Source: Methylorubrum populi
GTDB lineage: Bacteria; Pseudomonadota; Alphaproteobacteria; Rhizobiales; Beijerinckiaceae
Assembly: GCA_020741775.1 (NCBI GenBank)
Contig: DYYG01000013.1
Location: forward strand, 410,723 to 474,722
Reading direction: 5' to 3'
Length of the DNA stretch: 64,000 bases
Shown here: piece by piece, positions 1-7,920 of the stretch
Layout: each line of letters opens with the position of its first letter
How positions within the stretch are numbered: the first letter of the stretch is position 1
The notes under the pieces: model-generated
The model's database searches: none
What the model saw: only the letters and a program-made list of their open reading frames with translations
Told to the model about the DNA's origin: nothing
Translations under genes and position numbers: made by a program

Positions 1-65
1 CTTGAGATCGGCCGCCGCCCGCGCCACCTGACAGCGGCCAAGTCCGTCTCGCCGCAGGGCCCATC

Positions 66-1514
66 TTGCCGCCTCTCTTCGACTATGCCGCGCAAGCGGG
101 ATCCGCGATCAAGGCCTTCGCGGAGGCGTCCAGCGATCTTCTGATCCAGCCGACCCTCCGGCTCGGCGTCACCGGTCTGGCCCGCTCGGGCAAGACGGTG
201 TTCACCACCGCCCTGATCCACCATCTCGTGGAGGGCCACGCCCTGCCCGCTTTCGAGCCCGCGCAGGCCGGCCGCCTGCGCCGCGCCCGGCTCGTGCCGC
301 AGCCCGACGACGACGTGCCGCGCTTTCCCTTCGAGGAGAATTTTTCCGCGCTCACCGAGGCCAGACGCTGGCCGGGCTCGACCGACCGGATCAGCCAGTT
401 CCGCCTGGAAATCGAATACGAGCGCTCCGGCGGCTGGCGCACGGGGCCGGCCACGCTGATGCTCGACGTGGTGGATTATCCCGGCGAATGGCTGCTCGAT
501 CTGGCCCTGGTCGATCAGAGCTACGTGGCATGGTCTCGGGCGACCATCGCCGGCACCCGCCGGGCGGGACGGGCCGCGATCGCCGCGCCCTGGCTCGCCC
601 TGATGAAGGATCTCGACCCGGCCGCCCCCCTCGACGAGGTGGTGGCCGAGCGGGCCGCCAATGCCTTCAAGGCCTATCTCGCGGCGCTCCGGGCCGGTGC
701 GGAATCGGTCGCGACCACGCCGCCGGGGCGCTTCCTGATGCCGGGCGATCTGGCCGGATCGCCGATGCTCACCTTCGCCCCCCTCGACCGCCTGGAGGAG
801 GTGCAGGTGCCCGGCAGCCTCGGCGCGCTGATGGAGCGGCGCTTCGAGGCCTATAAGAGCAAGGTGGTGGAGCCGTTCTTCCGCGAGCATTTCCAGCGGG
901 TGGACCGCCAGATCGTGCTCGTCGACGTGCTCTCGGCAGTCGATTCCGGGCCGGCGGCCCTGGCCGAGCTGGAAGAGGCGCTGGACGCGGTGCTGCTCGC
1001 CTTCCGCATCGGCCGCAACAGCCTGCTCTCACGCTTCTTCGCGCCGCGGGCGGAGCGGATCATGTTCGCCGCCACCAAGGCCGACCACCTCCACCAATCG
1101 AGCCACGACCGGCTCGACGCGCTGCTGCGCCTGCTGGTCTCGCGGGCGATGCGCCGCACCGAGGCCGCCGGCGCCCGGGTTGGCACCGTGGCGCTCGCCT
1201 CCGTGCGGGCCACCCGCGAGACCACGGTCCATGACGGCGGCGAGGTGCTGCGCGCCGTCTCCGGCACGCCGGAGGCCGGGGAGCATGTCGGCGACGAGGT
1301 GTTCGACGGCCTTTCGGAGGCAGCGGTGTTCCCCGGCGAGTTGCCGGCCGATCCGCAGGCGGTGCTCGACGGCGCGGTCCCGCCGGGCTCGTTCCGCTTC
1401 CCCCGCTTCCGTCCGCCGCCGGTGAAGGCGGACGCCCTCGGCCGGCCGGGCCACCTGCCGCAGATCCGGCTCGACCGGGCCATGCAATTCCTGATCGGGG
1501 ACAAGCTGACGTGA
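66..1514 (+). CDS. YcjX-like P-loop protein (DUF463 family)
   Basis: A 482-residue P-loop NTPase-like protein of the YcjX/DUF463 family. A Walker A motif GLARSGKT lies at residues 37-44, a DYPGEW segment (D-x-x-G type) near residue 135, and a TKAD segment resembling the guanine-specificity motif near residue 337. The start is a TTG; an in-frame stop at bases 3-5 means no earlier ATG exists. Its stop overlaps the GTG start of the next gene by 4 bases, so the two are translationally coupled, as ycjX and ycjF are in many proteobacteria. The cellular role of YcjX is poorly known; links to envelope stress come from enterobacteria. Family assignment is firm, function is open. Confidence 0.88.
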   Translation: MPPLFDYAAQAGSAIKAFAEASSDLLIQPTLRLGVTGLARSGKTVFTTALIHHLVEGHALPAFEPAQAGRLRRARLVPQPDDDVPRFPFEENFSALTEARRWPGSTDRISQFRLEIEYERSGGWRTGPATLMLDVVDYPGEWLLDLALVDQSYVAWSRATIAGTRRAGRAAIAAPWLALMKDLDPAAPLDEVVAERAANAFKAYLAALRAGAESVATTPPGRFLMPGDLAGSPMLTFAPLDRLEEVQVPGSLGALMERRFEAYKSKVVEPFFREHFQRVDRQIVLVDVLSAVDSGPAALAELEEALDAVLLAFRIGRNSLLSRFFAPRAERIMFAATKADHLHQSSHDRLDALLRLLVSRAMRRTEAAGARVGTVALASVRATRETTVHDGGEVLRAVSGTPEAGEHVGDEVFDGLSEAAVFPGELPADPQAVLDGAVPPGSFRFPRFRPPPVKADALGRPGHLPQIRLDRAMQFLIGDKLT

Positions 1515-2536
1515 CCACGCCCCAGCGCCCGCGCGCCTTCCGCATCCCCGCCGCCGATCAGGCGCCTTCGCCCGAAGCCGCCGAGGCGCCGCCGCGACCC
1601 GAGGTGCGCCTCGTCGACGAGCCCTACGAGATCGTGGATGCCGCCGACGGCGTCGCCGTGCCGGTGGCACCCAAAAGCCGGGCGCCATGGCTCTCGATCC
1701 TGTTCAGCGCCCTCGGCGGCCTCGTCAGCATCGCGGTGGGGCTCTCGATCGAGCGGCTGATCACCGACCTGTTCGCCACCGCTCCCTGGCTCGGCTGGGT
1801 CGCCCTCGCGCTCCTCGTGATCGCGGGCATCGCGCTCACCGCCCTCGTCGCCCGCGAGGCGCTCGGCGTCTGGCGCGAGCGCAAGATCGAGGTCCTGCGC
1901 GAGCGGGCGCTGGCCGCCCTCTCCACCCGCGACCACACCGCCGCGCAGGGCGTGGTGCAGGAGTTGCGCGGCTTCTACGCCGACCGGCCCGCCCTGGCTG
2001 CCGGCATCCGGCGCCTCGATGCGGTGGGCGACGCGATCCTCGATGTCGACGACCGGCTGGCCCTGGCCGAGGGGGAGTTGCTCAGCCCCCTCGACCGGCA
2101 GGCCAAGGCGGCCATCGCCCAGGCCGCGAGCCAGGTCTCGGCGGTGACCGCGCTGAGCCCGCGGGCCATCGTCGATGTCGCTTTCGTCGTGTTCTCCGCC
2201 GCCCGGCTGCTGCGCCGGATCGCGGCGATCTATGGCGGCCGTCCCGGCCTGCTCGGCTTCCTGCGGCTCGCCCGGGCGGCACTGGCCCATCTCACCGTCA
2301 CCGGCGGCATGGCGGTGGGGGAGGGGATGCTGCATCAGGTGCTCGGCCTCGGCCTCGCCGCCCGCGTCTCGGCCAAGCTCGGCGAGGGCGTGCTCAACGG
2401 GCTGATGACCGCCCGCTTCGGGCTCGCGGCCCTGGCGGTGTGCCGGCCGCTGCCCTTCGTCCGCTTGAGCCCTCCCACCGTCAACGACGTGGCTGGCCAG
2501 CTGTTTCGCAACGGTGAGGACAAGCCGGCGCCCTAA
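1511..2536 (+). CDS. YcjF-like membrane protein (TIGR01620/DUF697 family)
   Basis: A 341-residue membrane protein of the YcjF/TIGR01620 family. The first 50 residues are acidic and proline-rich. Two hydrophobic segments follow at about residues 59-80 and 93-115, separated by a short loop. The C-terminal half is alanine/leucine-rich and matches the DUF697 type. It starts with GTG inside the stop of the upstream YcjX-like gene (GTGA overlap), indicating a two-gene operon. The pair probably forms a membrane-associated complex, but the biochemical role is unknown. It is followed by a palindromic repeat at 2543-2609. Confidence 0.85.
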   Translation: MTTPQRPRAFRIPAADQAPSPEAAEAPPRPEVRLVDEPYEIVDAADGVAVPVAPKSRAPWLSILFSALGGLVSIAVGLSIERLITDLFATAPWLGWVALALLVIAGIALTALVAREALGVWRERKIEVLRERALAALSTRDHTAAQGVVQELRGFYADRPALAAGIRRLDAVGDAILDVDDRLALAEGELLSPLDRQAKAAIAQAASQVSAVTALSPRAIVDVAFVVFSAARLLRRIAAIYGGRPGLLGFLRLARAALAHLTVTGGMAVGEGMLHQVLGLGLAARVSAKLGEGVLNGLMTARFGLAALAVCRPLPFVRLSPPTVNDVAGQLFRNGEDKPAP

Positions 2537-2542
2537 GTATCT

Positions 2543-2609
2543 CTCGCAAAACTCCCGCTGCGCCGTCGCGACCAAAGGGGAACCGGCGCGTCTTCGGGAG
2601 TTTCGTGAG
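2543..2609. repeat. Imperfect palindromic repeat, copy 1
   Basis: A 67-bp element with inverted ends: the left arm begins ctcgcaaaactcccgc and the right arm ends gggagtttcgtgag. A second copy of nearly the same size lies at 49672-49739 in the opposite orientation. Its right arm, reverse-complemented, matches this left arm over about 27 bases with a few substitutions. It sits just after a gene stop, typical of REP-type elements. No coding capacity. Confidence 0.6.
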
Positions 2610-2631
2610 GCACTTTAAGGCGGAGGCATGT

Positions 2632-2660
2632 AAAAACCCCCGCACCGGCCGGTGCGGGGG
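2632..2660 (-). terminator. Rho-independent terminator of the small secreted protein gene
   Basis: A perfect 24-base GC palindrome (two 12-base arms, 2637-2648 and 2649-2660) is followed, on the minus strand, by five T residues (2632-2636). This is a canonical intrinsic terminator placed 28 bases after the stop of the minus-strand gene at 2688-3071. It has no T-run in the plus direction. Confidence 0.85.
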
Positions 2661-2687
2661 CGTTCTACACGCGGTGAAGGCAGGCGA

Positions 2688-3071
2688 TCAGCAGTCGTCG
2701 CCGCCCTTCTTGTCGCCGAGCTTCTGGTCGTGACCGGCCGCGTTCATCGCGCCGACGGTGCCCGGAGCGGCCGGCTGGTCGCCACCGGCGGTGTTCTTGG
2801 CGGAGGCGGTCTGCTCGGAGCCGGGCTTGTTGCCGACGCCCTGGCCGGCGCCGACATTGTTCATCGCGCCGACGGTGCCGGGGGAGGCCGGCTGCTGGCC
2901 GCCCGCGAGGTTCTTCGAGCCCGAATCCGCGCCGCTGCCGGTGCTGCTGTTCTCAGCCTTGGAATCGCCCGGAGCCTTGTTGGTGCTGCCGGTGTTGCAC
3001 GGGGCGGCAAGTGCGGAGCCGGCGATGAAGGCGAAAGCGGTGGCGGTAGCAAGAGTCTTCGTCAGCGTCAC
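2688..3071 (-). CDS. Small exported Gly/Ser/Asn-rich protein with internal repeat
   Basis: A 127-residue hypothetical protein with a clear Sec signal peptide (basic N-terminus, hydrophobic core, AxA-type cleavage near residue 22, ALAAPC). The mature part has low complexity and is rich in Gly, Ser, Asn and Ala. It contains two copies of a PA(S/A)PGTVGAMN motif followed by a short variable tail, so it has duplicated internally. Cysteines occur only near the mature N-terminus and at the very C-terminus. It stands alone between a convergent operon and a divergent gap and has its own strong terminator. Similar low-complexity exported proteins are common in Methylobacterium and no function is known to me. 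Confidence 0.75.
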   Translation of the reverse strand: MTLTKTLATATAFAFIAGSALAAPCNTGSTNKAPGDSKAENSSTGSGADSGSKNLAGGQQPASPGTVGAMNNVGAGQGVGNKPGSEQTASAKNTAGGDQPAAPGTVGAMNAAGHDQKLGDKKGGDDC

Positions 3072-3279
3072 GATTGCGTCCCTCCGAGATTATCCAGCCG
3101 GCGCTGCCGACCGGTGTGCCCGGAGAAAGCAATTAAGGAAAATTAAGTTCCCGATTTCTCCTGAAACGAAGGATTTTTCAGATTCCGTCTTCAGAACATT
3201 TGATGGAAACAGCGCGTAAGGTCCTGGTCCGAAGCCTGCTCTTCCAGATCTGCCGGATGCCCCGTCGCGCTGGGGCGGA

Positions 3280-3831
3280 TCACAGCGGGGCGAGGAAACC
3301 CGCGAGGCGCATCAGGCCCTCGGGCCAGGGGCCGTGCCCGCTCGCGACATTGATGTGGCCCGCCTCGCCCGCATCCACCAGCGCCGAACCCCAGGCATAG
3401 GCGTAATCCTCCGCCCGCTCGTAGGTGCAGTGCGGGTCGGTGCGGCTCGCCACCAGCAGTGAGGGGAAGGGCAGGGGATCGCGCGGCACCGGCGCGAAGG
3501 CGCGCACGCTCTCCGGCAGGCTCGCCCCGGCCTCGATATCGGGGAAGGCCACGAGCAGGGCCCCGCGCACGATGCCGACGGGAAAACGCGGTGCAGCCTC
3601 CACCGCCGCCACGACACCGAGGCTATGGGCGATGAGCACGACCGGGCGGGTCGCCGCCGCGACCGCCTCCGCGATCCGGTCGCGCCAGGACTTGGGATCG
3701 GGGTTGTGCCAATCGGCCTGCTCGACGATCCGGGCGGTCTTGAGCCGGGCCGCCCAGCGGGCCTGCCAGTGATCCTCCTCGGAGCCGGCATAGCCGGGCA
3801 GGATCAGGATGTCGCAATCGGCGGTCTTCAT
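3280..3831 (-). CDS. RBBP9/YdeN-family serine hydrolase
   Basis: A 183-residue alpha/beta hydrolase of the RBBP9/YdeN family. The N-terminal ILILPGYAGSEEDHWQ is the family signature, the nucleophile is Ser70 in IAHSLG, a candidate Asp lies in RTDPHC, and a His lies in EAGHIN. I chose the ATG at 3831 over an upstream in-frame start because the family signature begins at residue 8 from there and the length fits (180-190). Predicted cytoplasmic. Substrate unknown; family members act on small esters or peptides. It lies downstream of lysA on the same strand with a gap of about 100 bases. Confidence 0.85.
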   Translation of the reverse strand: MKTADCDILILPGYAGSEEDHWQARWAARLKTARIVEQADWHNPDPKSWRDRIAEAVAAATRPVVLIAHSLGVVAAVEAAPRFPVGIVRGALLVAFPDIEAGASLPESVRAFAPVPRDPLPFPSLLVASRTDPHCTYERAEDYAYAWGSALVDAGEAGHINVASGHGPWPEGLMRLAGFLAPL

Positions 3832-3933
3832 GGGGCGGTCTTTTCGAAAGCGGGTCGGCTCGCACCGGCCCCCCGAGGCCGAAGCATCGGGCGGCACCTC
3901 AGGATGGGGGCAGGAGTGGCCCCGTCAACACCG

Positions 3934-5202
3934 TCAGGTGAGCCAGCCGGGCAGACGGTCGAGGCGGATCAGATCGTCATAGCTCGGGCGCGGACGCACC
4001 ACGGCCGCCTGATCGCCGCGCACCAGCACCTCGGGCACGAGGCGGCGGCTGTTGTAGGTGCCGGCCTGGACCGCGCCGTAGGCACCCGCGCTCATCACCG
4101 CGATCAGGTCGCCGGGGGAGACCTCGGGCATCTCGCGCCCGAGAGCGAGATAGTCGCCGCTCTCGCAGACCGGGCCGACCACGTCCGCCGTCAGCCGGGG
4201 CGTGTCGGGGCCGGGCTCGCTCAGCGGGCGCAGGGCGTGGAAGGCCTCGTAGAGCGTCGGGCGGATCAGGTCGTTCATCGCCCCGTCGACGATCACGAAG
4301 GTCTTGCTCTCGGTCGGCTTCACGTAGACCACGCGGGTGACGAGAATGCCGGCATTGCCGGCGATCATCCGCCCGATCTCGAAGACAGGGCGCAGGCCCA
4401 GCGGCCGGAAATGCGGGCGCAGGATCGCGGCCAGCGCCGCCGGGTCGGGCGGGGGCGCGTTGTCGTCGCGGTAGGGGATGCCGAGCCCGCCGCCGAAATC
4501 GACGTGGTGCAGCCGGTGTCCGTCGGCGAGCAGGTCCCGGGCGAGGGCGCAGAGCAGGCGGGCGGCGTTGTCGAAGGGCGTGAGGTCGGTGATCTGGCTG
4601 CCGATATGCGCGTCGACGCCGACGATCTCCAGGCCCGGCAGCCGCGCGGCCCCGGCATAGACCTCGCGGGCACGGGCGATCGGGATGCCGAACTTGTTCT
4701 CGGACTTGCCGGTCGAGATCTTGGCGTGGGTCAGGGCGTCCACGTCCGGATTCACCCGGATCGAGACCGGCGCCTTCTGCCCACGGGAGGTCGCGACCTC
4801 CGACAGGGCGGCGAGTTCGGGCTCGCTCTCCACGTTGAAGCAGAGGATGTTCGCGTCGAGGGCGGCGGCCATCTCCTCGCGGGTCTTGCCGACGCCGGAG
4901 AAGACGATGCGCTCTCCGGGCACGCCCGCAGCGAGCGCCCGGCGCAGTTCGCCCTCGGAGACGATGTCCATGCCCGCGCCCTGGCGGGCGAGGGTGGTGA
5001 GCACCGCCTGGTTCGAATTCGCCTTCATGGCGAAGCAGACCAGGGCGTCGTCCCCGGCGAAGGCTTCGGCGAAGACGCGGTAATGCCGCTCCAGGGTGGC
5101 GGTGCTGTAGCAGTAGAAGGGGGTGCCGACCTCCGCCGCGAGGGCGGTCAGATCGACGTCCTCGGCATGGAGCCGCCCGTCCCGGTAGTGGAAGTGGTGC
5201 AT
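3934..5202 (-). CDS. lysA: Diaminopimelate decarboxylase
   Basis: A 422-residue PLP enzyme that decarboxylates meso-diaminopimelate to L-lysine, the last step of lysine synthesis. The PLP lysine is Lys60 in CFAMKANSN. HIGSQI, a glycine-rich GGGLGI phosphate loop and CESGDYLA near the C-terminus are all typical of LysA. The start at 5202 gives the usual N-terminus (MHHFHYRDG); a longer in-frame extension is composed of unlikely Arg/Ala-rich sequence. It lies downstream of a small lipoprotein gene, the arrangement commonly seen as lptM-lysA in proteobacteria. Confidence 0.96.
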   Translation of the reverse strand: MHHFHYRDGRLHAEDVDLTALAAEVGTPFYCYSTATLERHYRVFAEAFAGDDALVCFAMKANSNQAVLTTLARQGAGMDIVSEGELRRALAAGVPGERIVFSGVGKTREEMAAALDANILCFNVESEPELAALSEVATSRGQKAPVSIRVNPDVDALTHAKISTGKSENKFGIPIARAREVYAGAARLPGLEIVGVDAHIGSQITDLTPFDNAARLLCALARDLLADGHRLHHVDFGGGLGIPYRDDNAPPPDPAALAAILRPHFRPLGLRPVFEIGRMIAGNAGILVTRVVYVKPTESKTFVIVDGAMNDLIRPTLYEAFHALRPLSEPGPDTPRLTADVVGPVCESGDYLALGREMPEVSPGDLIAVMSAGAYGAVQAGTYNSRRLVPEVLVRGDQAAVVRPRPSYDDLIRLDRLPGWLT

Positions 5203-5388
5203 GTCAGGACAATCCGCCGCCTCGCGCGCCGCCGGCCCGACGGAGCCGGCGCGCCCGAATGGCGCGTCTCGCCCCGTGCTGTCTAGACGCTTTCCGACGA
5301 TCCTGTCGGCGCGGCAGGCCTCGGAGCGTTGCAATCCGGCCCGTCGCGCCCTCACGCGCTCCTTGGCGGATCGTCCCGAAGGCGGCCG

Positions 5389-5736
5389 CTACAGGATCGG
5401 ATCGAGGATGAAGGGCTCCTTCGGAACCTTGTAGCCGCGCTTGCTCCCGCGGGAGGTCGTCACCGGCACGCCGTCGCCCCCGGCGGGGATCGCCGAGGCG
5501 CTCAGCTCGTCCCCGGCCTGGACCGCGTCCGGATCCGGAGCCGCCCCACGATCCCCCACGCCGACCGTGCTGGTGGGCAGGCTCCGCGGTGAGGCCGGCG
5601 CGCCGGGCCCGGCGGTCTCGGCACGGGGGGCCGGGGCGCCCGGCGGCTCCAGGCTGCCGCGCCGGCCGCAGGCCGTACAGGCCAGGGCGAGGCCGAGCGC
5701 GATCAGGATCGAGAGGCGGGCGGAACGGGCGGGCAT
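5389..5736 (-). CDS. Small lipoprotein, LptM (YifL)-like
   Basis: A 115-residue lipoprotein with a signal peptide ending in the lipobox-like LACTAC followed by GRRGSLEPP, which matches the LptM/YifL pattern (cysteine, then G-x-x-G-x-L-x-x-P). The rest is rich in Pro, Ala and Gly, with a basic C-terminal segment. The ATG at 5736 is preceded by GGAAAG at 5-base spacing, better than the ATG 15 bases upstream. It sits just before lysA, the usual neighbour. In Escherichia coli LptM helps assemble the LptDE lipopolysaccharide translocon; a similar role here is inference. Confidence 0.72.
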   Translation of the reverse strand: MPARSARLSILIALGLALACTACGRRGSLEPPGAPAPRAETAGPGAPASPRSLPTSTVGVGDRGAAPDPDAVQAGDELSASAIPAGGDGVPVTTSRGSKRGYKVPKEPFILDPIL

Positions 5737-5860
5737 CGGGCTTTCCGGCATGTCGGCGGCGCCAGCTTAGCCGTTCGCGCACCGCCCTGAAAGTCTGTGC
5801 GGGCAGGAGCCTCGCGCCGGATCCCCGGGGCTCGGTTGCCCGACCCGGCGAGGCCGTGCC

Positions 5861-6136
5861 TCAGCCCTTCTTGCCGCGGGAGGCATCCTTGGGCGGAGTG
5901 TAGGCGTCGATCGCCCGGCGGCAATTCTCGGAGAGCTTCGCCCAGTTGGTCTTGAAGCACTGATCGGTGGCCGGATCGTCCGGATCGAGATTGCCGCAAT
6001 AGCTGAGGTAATCGCCGGTGCAGTACTTCTTCAGCGTCTCGTTGCCGCGCTTCGACTGCTGCGCCTGCGCCGGGGCAGCCAACAGGATGGCTGCGCCCGC
6101 GAGGGCGGAGACGAGGGGCGTCAGCTTCAAGGCCAT
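5861..6136 (-). CDS. Small exported cysteine-rich repeat protein
   Basis: A 91-residue protein with a Sec signal peptide (cleavage after AQA, about residue 26). The mature region carries four cysteines in a C-x5-C-x13-C-x10-C spacing with the LSENCRRAI motif, which resembles the cysteine-rich GLG1-type repeat found in short exported alphaproteobacterial proteins. The C-terminus is basic and may be disordered. The start at 6136 puts the hydrophobic core at the N-terminus; an upstream extension would precede it with charged sequence. Probably periplasmic with two disulfides. Function unknown. Confidence 0.72.
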   Translation of the reverse strand: MALKLTPLVSALAGAAILLAAPAQAQQSKRGNETLKKYCTGDYLSYCGNLDPDDPATDQCFKTNWAKLSENCRRAIDAYTPPKDASRGKKG

Positions 6137-6331
6137 GATATTCGCTCGATCGCGGTTCGTGGGAAGGGATCCGGGCGCGATGATGCCCCCGCATGTCCGA
6201 AACAAGGCGGCGCCAGGGCAGCCGCGAGATGGTTCGGTCGGATGCTTCGGTGCTTACGGGCTTGGGGGAAGCGCCGCAAGGGACGCGACCCGGCGCGGCC
6301 TTCCGCGCGGTGCGCTATGGCTCCCGGCGCG

Positions 6332-7054
6332 TCAATTCTCGGCGAGGGCGGGGGCAGGCGCGGCACCGGGGAAGCTCCCGACCGCCGGCAGGCGATCACG
6401 CCGGGCCAGGGCATCGGCGACCTCGCTGATGCGGCGGCGCAGCTCGGCGGTGTCGTCGCTGCCCCGCGCGGCGAGGGCGGCCTGTGCCGCGTTCAGCTCC
6501 GTGCGCAGGGCGTCCAGCTCGGCCCGGAGCGCCTCGGCGACGTCCTCTCCTCCGGTCGGGCCATTTGCCGCGGCCTCGGGCGGCGTCTGCTGCGTCCGGC
6601 GCGCGGCCTTGAGGTCGTCGAGGATGGAACGGTGGGCCTCTTCCAGGGCGTGCAGGGTTGCCAGCCCGGTCTCCCCCTCGGCCCGGGCCTCGGCGAGTTC
6701 CCGGTCGAGGCCGGCGATGCGTTCGAGGGCCCGCGCCACTTCGGCCTCGCTCAGCAGGCGCGCGGCGACGGCCGCCTCCGCCTCCATGGTCCGGGCGCCG
6801 ATGGCGGCCATGTCGGCTTGGCGGCGGGCCGCGACCGCCTCCACCTTCCGCTCCAGCCGCCGCTGGACCACGGCGAATTCCGCCCGCAGGTGATCGCGCT
6901 CGGCCATGACCTCGGTGATGCTGACCGGCAGGGTCGCCTCGATCCGCCGCCGGGCGAGCCGGGCGGCGCGGGCATTCACGGTCGGCAGGATCGTCAGGGC
7001 ACAGAGGCTCGCCAGGAGGAAGCCGAGGCCGAAGATCATCACGGTCTCGATCAC
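6332..7054 (-). CDS. Membrane-anchored coiled-coil protein, unknown
   Basis: A 240-residue protein with one N-terminal transmembrane segment (about residues 5-24) followed by a basic stop-transfer stretch (RAARLARRR). A long Ala/Glu/Arg-rich heptad-like helix follows at about residues 45-215, with a short Pro/Ala-rich tail. Such single-span coiled-coil proteins are widespread hypothetical proteins in Rhizobiales/Hyphomicrobiales. The topology suggests a cytoplasmic coiled coil held at the inner membrane. I see no enzymatic motif and cannot assign a function. Confidence 0.7.
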   Translation of the reverse strand: MIETVMIFGLGFLLASLCALTILPTVNARAARLARRRIEATLPVSITEVMAERDHLRAEFAVVQRRLERKVEAVAARRQADMAAIGARTMEAEAAVAARLLSEAEVARALERIAGLDRELAEARAEGETGLATLHALEEAHRSILDDLKAARRTQQTPPEAAANGPTGGEDVAEALRAELDALRTELNAAQAALAARGSDDTAELRRRISEVADALARRDRLPAVGSFPGAAPAPALAEN

Positions 7055-7190
7055 GCGGGGGCCCTCACGCCGCCTCGGCCGTCAGATCCGGCCGCCGGGT
7101 CTTTTGCCCGTCTTGCCGGCGCGGAGGCAAGCTCCCTTCGGAAAACCATTCTTCGGCCGGTCGAACGGGGTCGCGCCGCTCGGAATCCGT

Positions 7191-7796
7191 TCAGAACGGG
7201 TTCCACGTCGCGCGGCTGGTGAATTTCAGGTAGCCGACATTGATGCCGAGCCGGGCGCCGACGCCGGAGCGGATCGGCACCACGACGATGCCGCCATCGG
7301 TCACGGCGGTCATGCCGAACCCGCCGATGAAGTAGGCCGAGCCGTCGACGCCGCCGAAGCGGCGGTAGAGGTCGCGCACCGCCGGAAGGTTGTAGACGAG
7401 CATCATGGTGCGGGCGCCGTCGCCGCCGACATCGAAGCCCAGGGTCGGGCCCTGCCAGTAGATCCGGCGCTGCCCGGCATTGCGGGTGTAGAGCGTGCCC
7501 TCGCCGAAGCGCAGGCCGCCGACGATGGCGCCGGACGCCTCCTGGCCGAGGATGTAGCCGTTGGGCTCACCCCAGCGCCGGGTCGCTTCCTCCACGGTGA
7601 GGGCGAGGCCGCGCGACACGCTGCCGAAGAAGCGGTGACCGTTCTCGACCACCTCGGAGGCGCGGAAGGAATCCGGGCGCACGCCGTCATCGTAGGCCGT
7701 GGCGGGGAGGGCACCCGCCAGAAGACCGGCGGAGAAGAGGCCGAACAGGGCGGCGCGGCGGGTCGTCTCTCCCGTCCAGACAGGATCGTGCGGCAT
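7191..7796 (-). CDS. eipA: EipA-family (DUF1134) periplasmic envelope protein
   Basis: A 201-residue exported protein of the DUF1134/EipA family. A hydrophobic N-terminal segment with an Arg pair (about residues 11-32) is followed by the conserved core: GHRFFGSVSRGLA, GEPNGYILGQEA, YWQGPTLGFD, MMLVYNL, RFGGVDGSAYF and the C-terminal GYLKFTSRATWNPF. EipA of Brucella is a small beta-barrel periplasmic protein needed for envelope integrity. The start at 7796 avoids a basic upstream extension. A perfect CtrA-type box lies 109 bases upstream (7905-7920), matching reports that eipA is in the CtrA regulon. Confidence 0.88.
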   Translation of the reverse strand: MPHDPVWTGETTRRAALFGLFSAGLLAGALPATAYDDGVRPDSFRASEVVENGHRFFGSVSRGLALTVEEATRRWGEPNGYILGQEASGAIVGGLRFGEGTLYTRNAGQRRIYWQGPTLGFDVGGDGARTMMLVYNLPAVRDLYRRFGGVDGSAYFIGGFGMTAVTDGGIVVVPIRSGVGARLGINVGYLKFTSRATWNPF

Positions 7797-7904
7797 GTCG
7801 GTCTCCCTTCCCGGCGCGCGCGGGCGCTTCCAGATGCGGAAGCGACATCGGATCGAGGCCCGCAGGGAGCGCGCAGTCTCGGTGCCGATCAAGTCAAGAT
7901 TGGG

Positions 7905-7920
7905 TTAACGGAGAGTTAAC
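7905..7920. promoter_or_regulatory. CtrA-type box upstream of eipA
   Basis: The 16 bases TTAACGGAGAGTTAAC match the CtrA consensus TTAA-N7-TTAAC exactly. The site overlaps the stop codon of cysQ (7916-7918) and lies 109 bases upstream of the eipA start on the same strand. Not tested. Confidence 0.65.

Noticed and set aside
851..2575. Long minus-strand open frame opposite the ycjX/ycjF pair
   Set aside because: It is an antisense shadow caused by GC-biased codon usage; the plus-strand genes have clear family motifs.
3133..3146. TTAA-N6-TTAA upstream of the small secreted protein gene, looks like a CtrA site
   Set aside because: The spacer is six, not seven bases, and the flanking AT-rich run makes TTAA common there.
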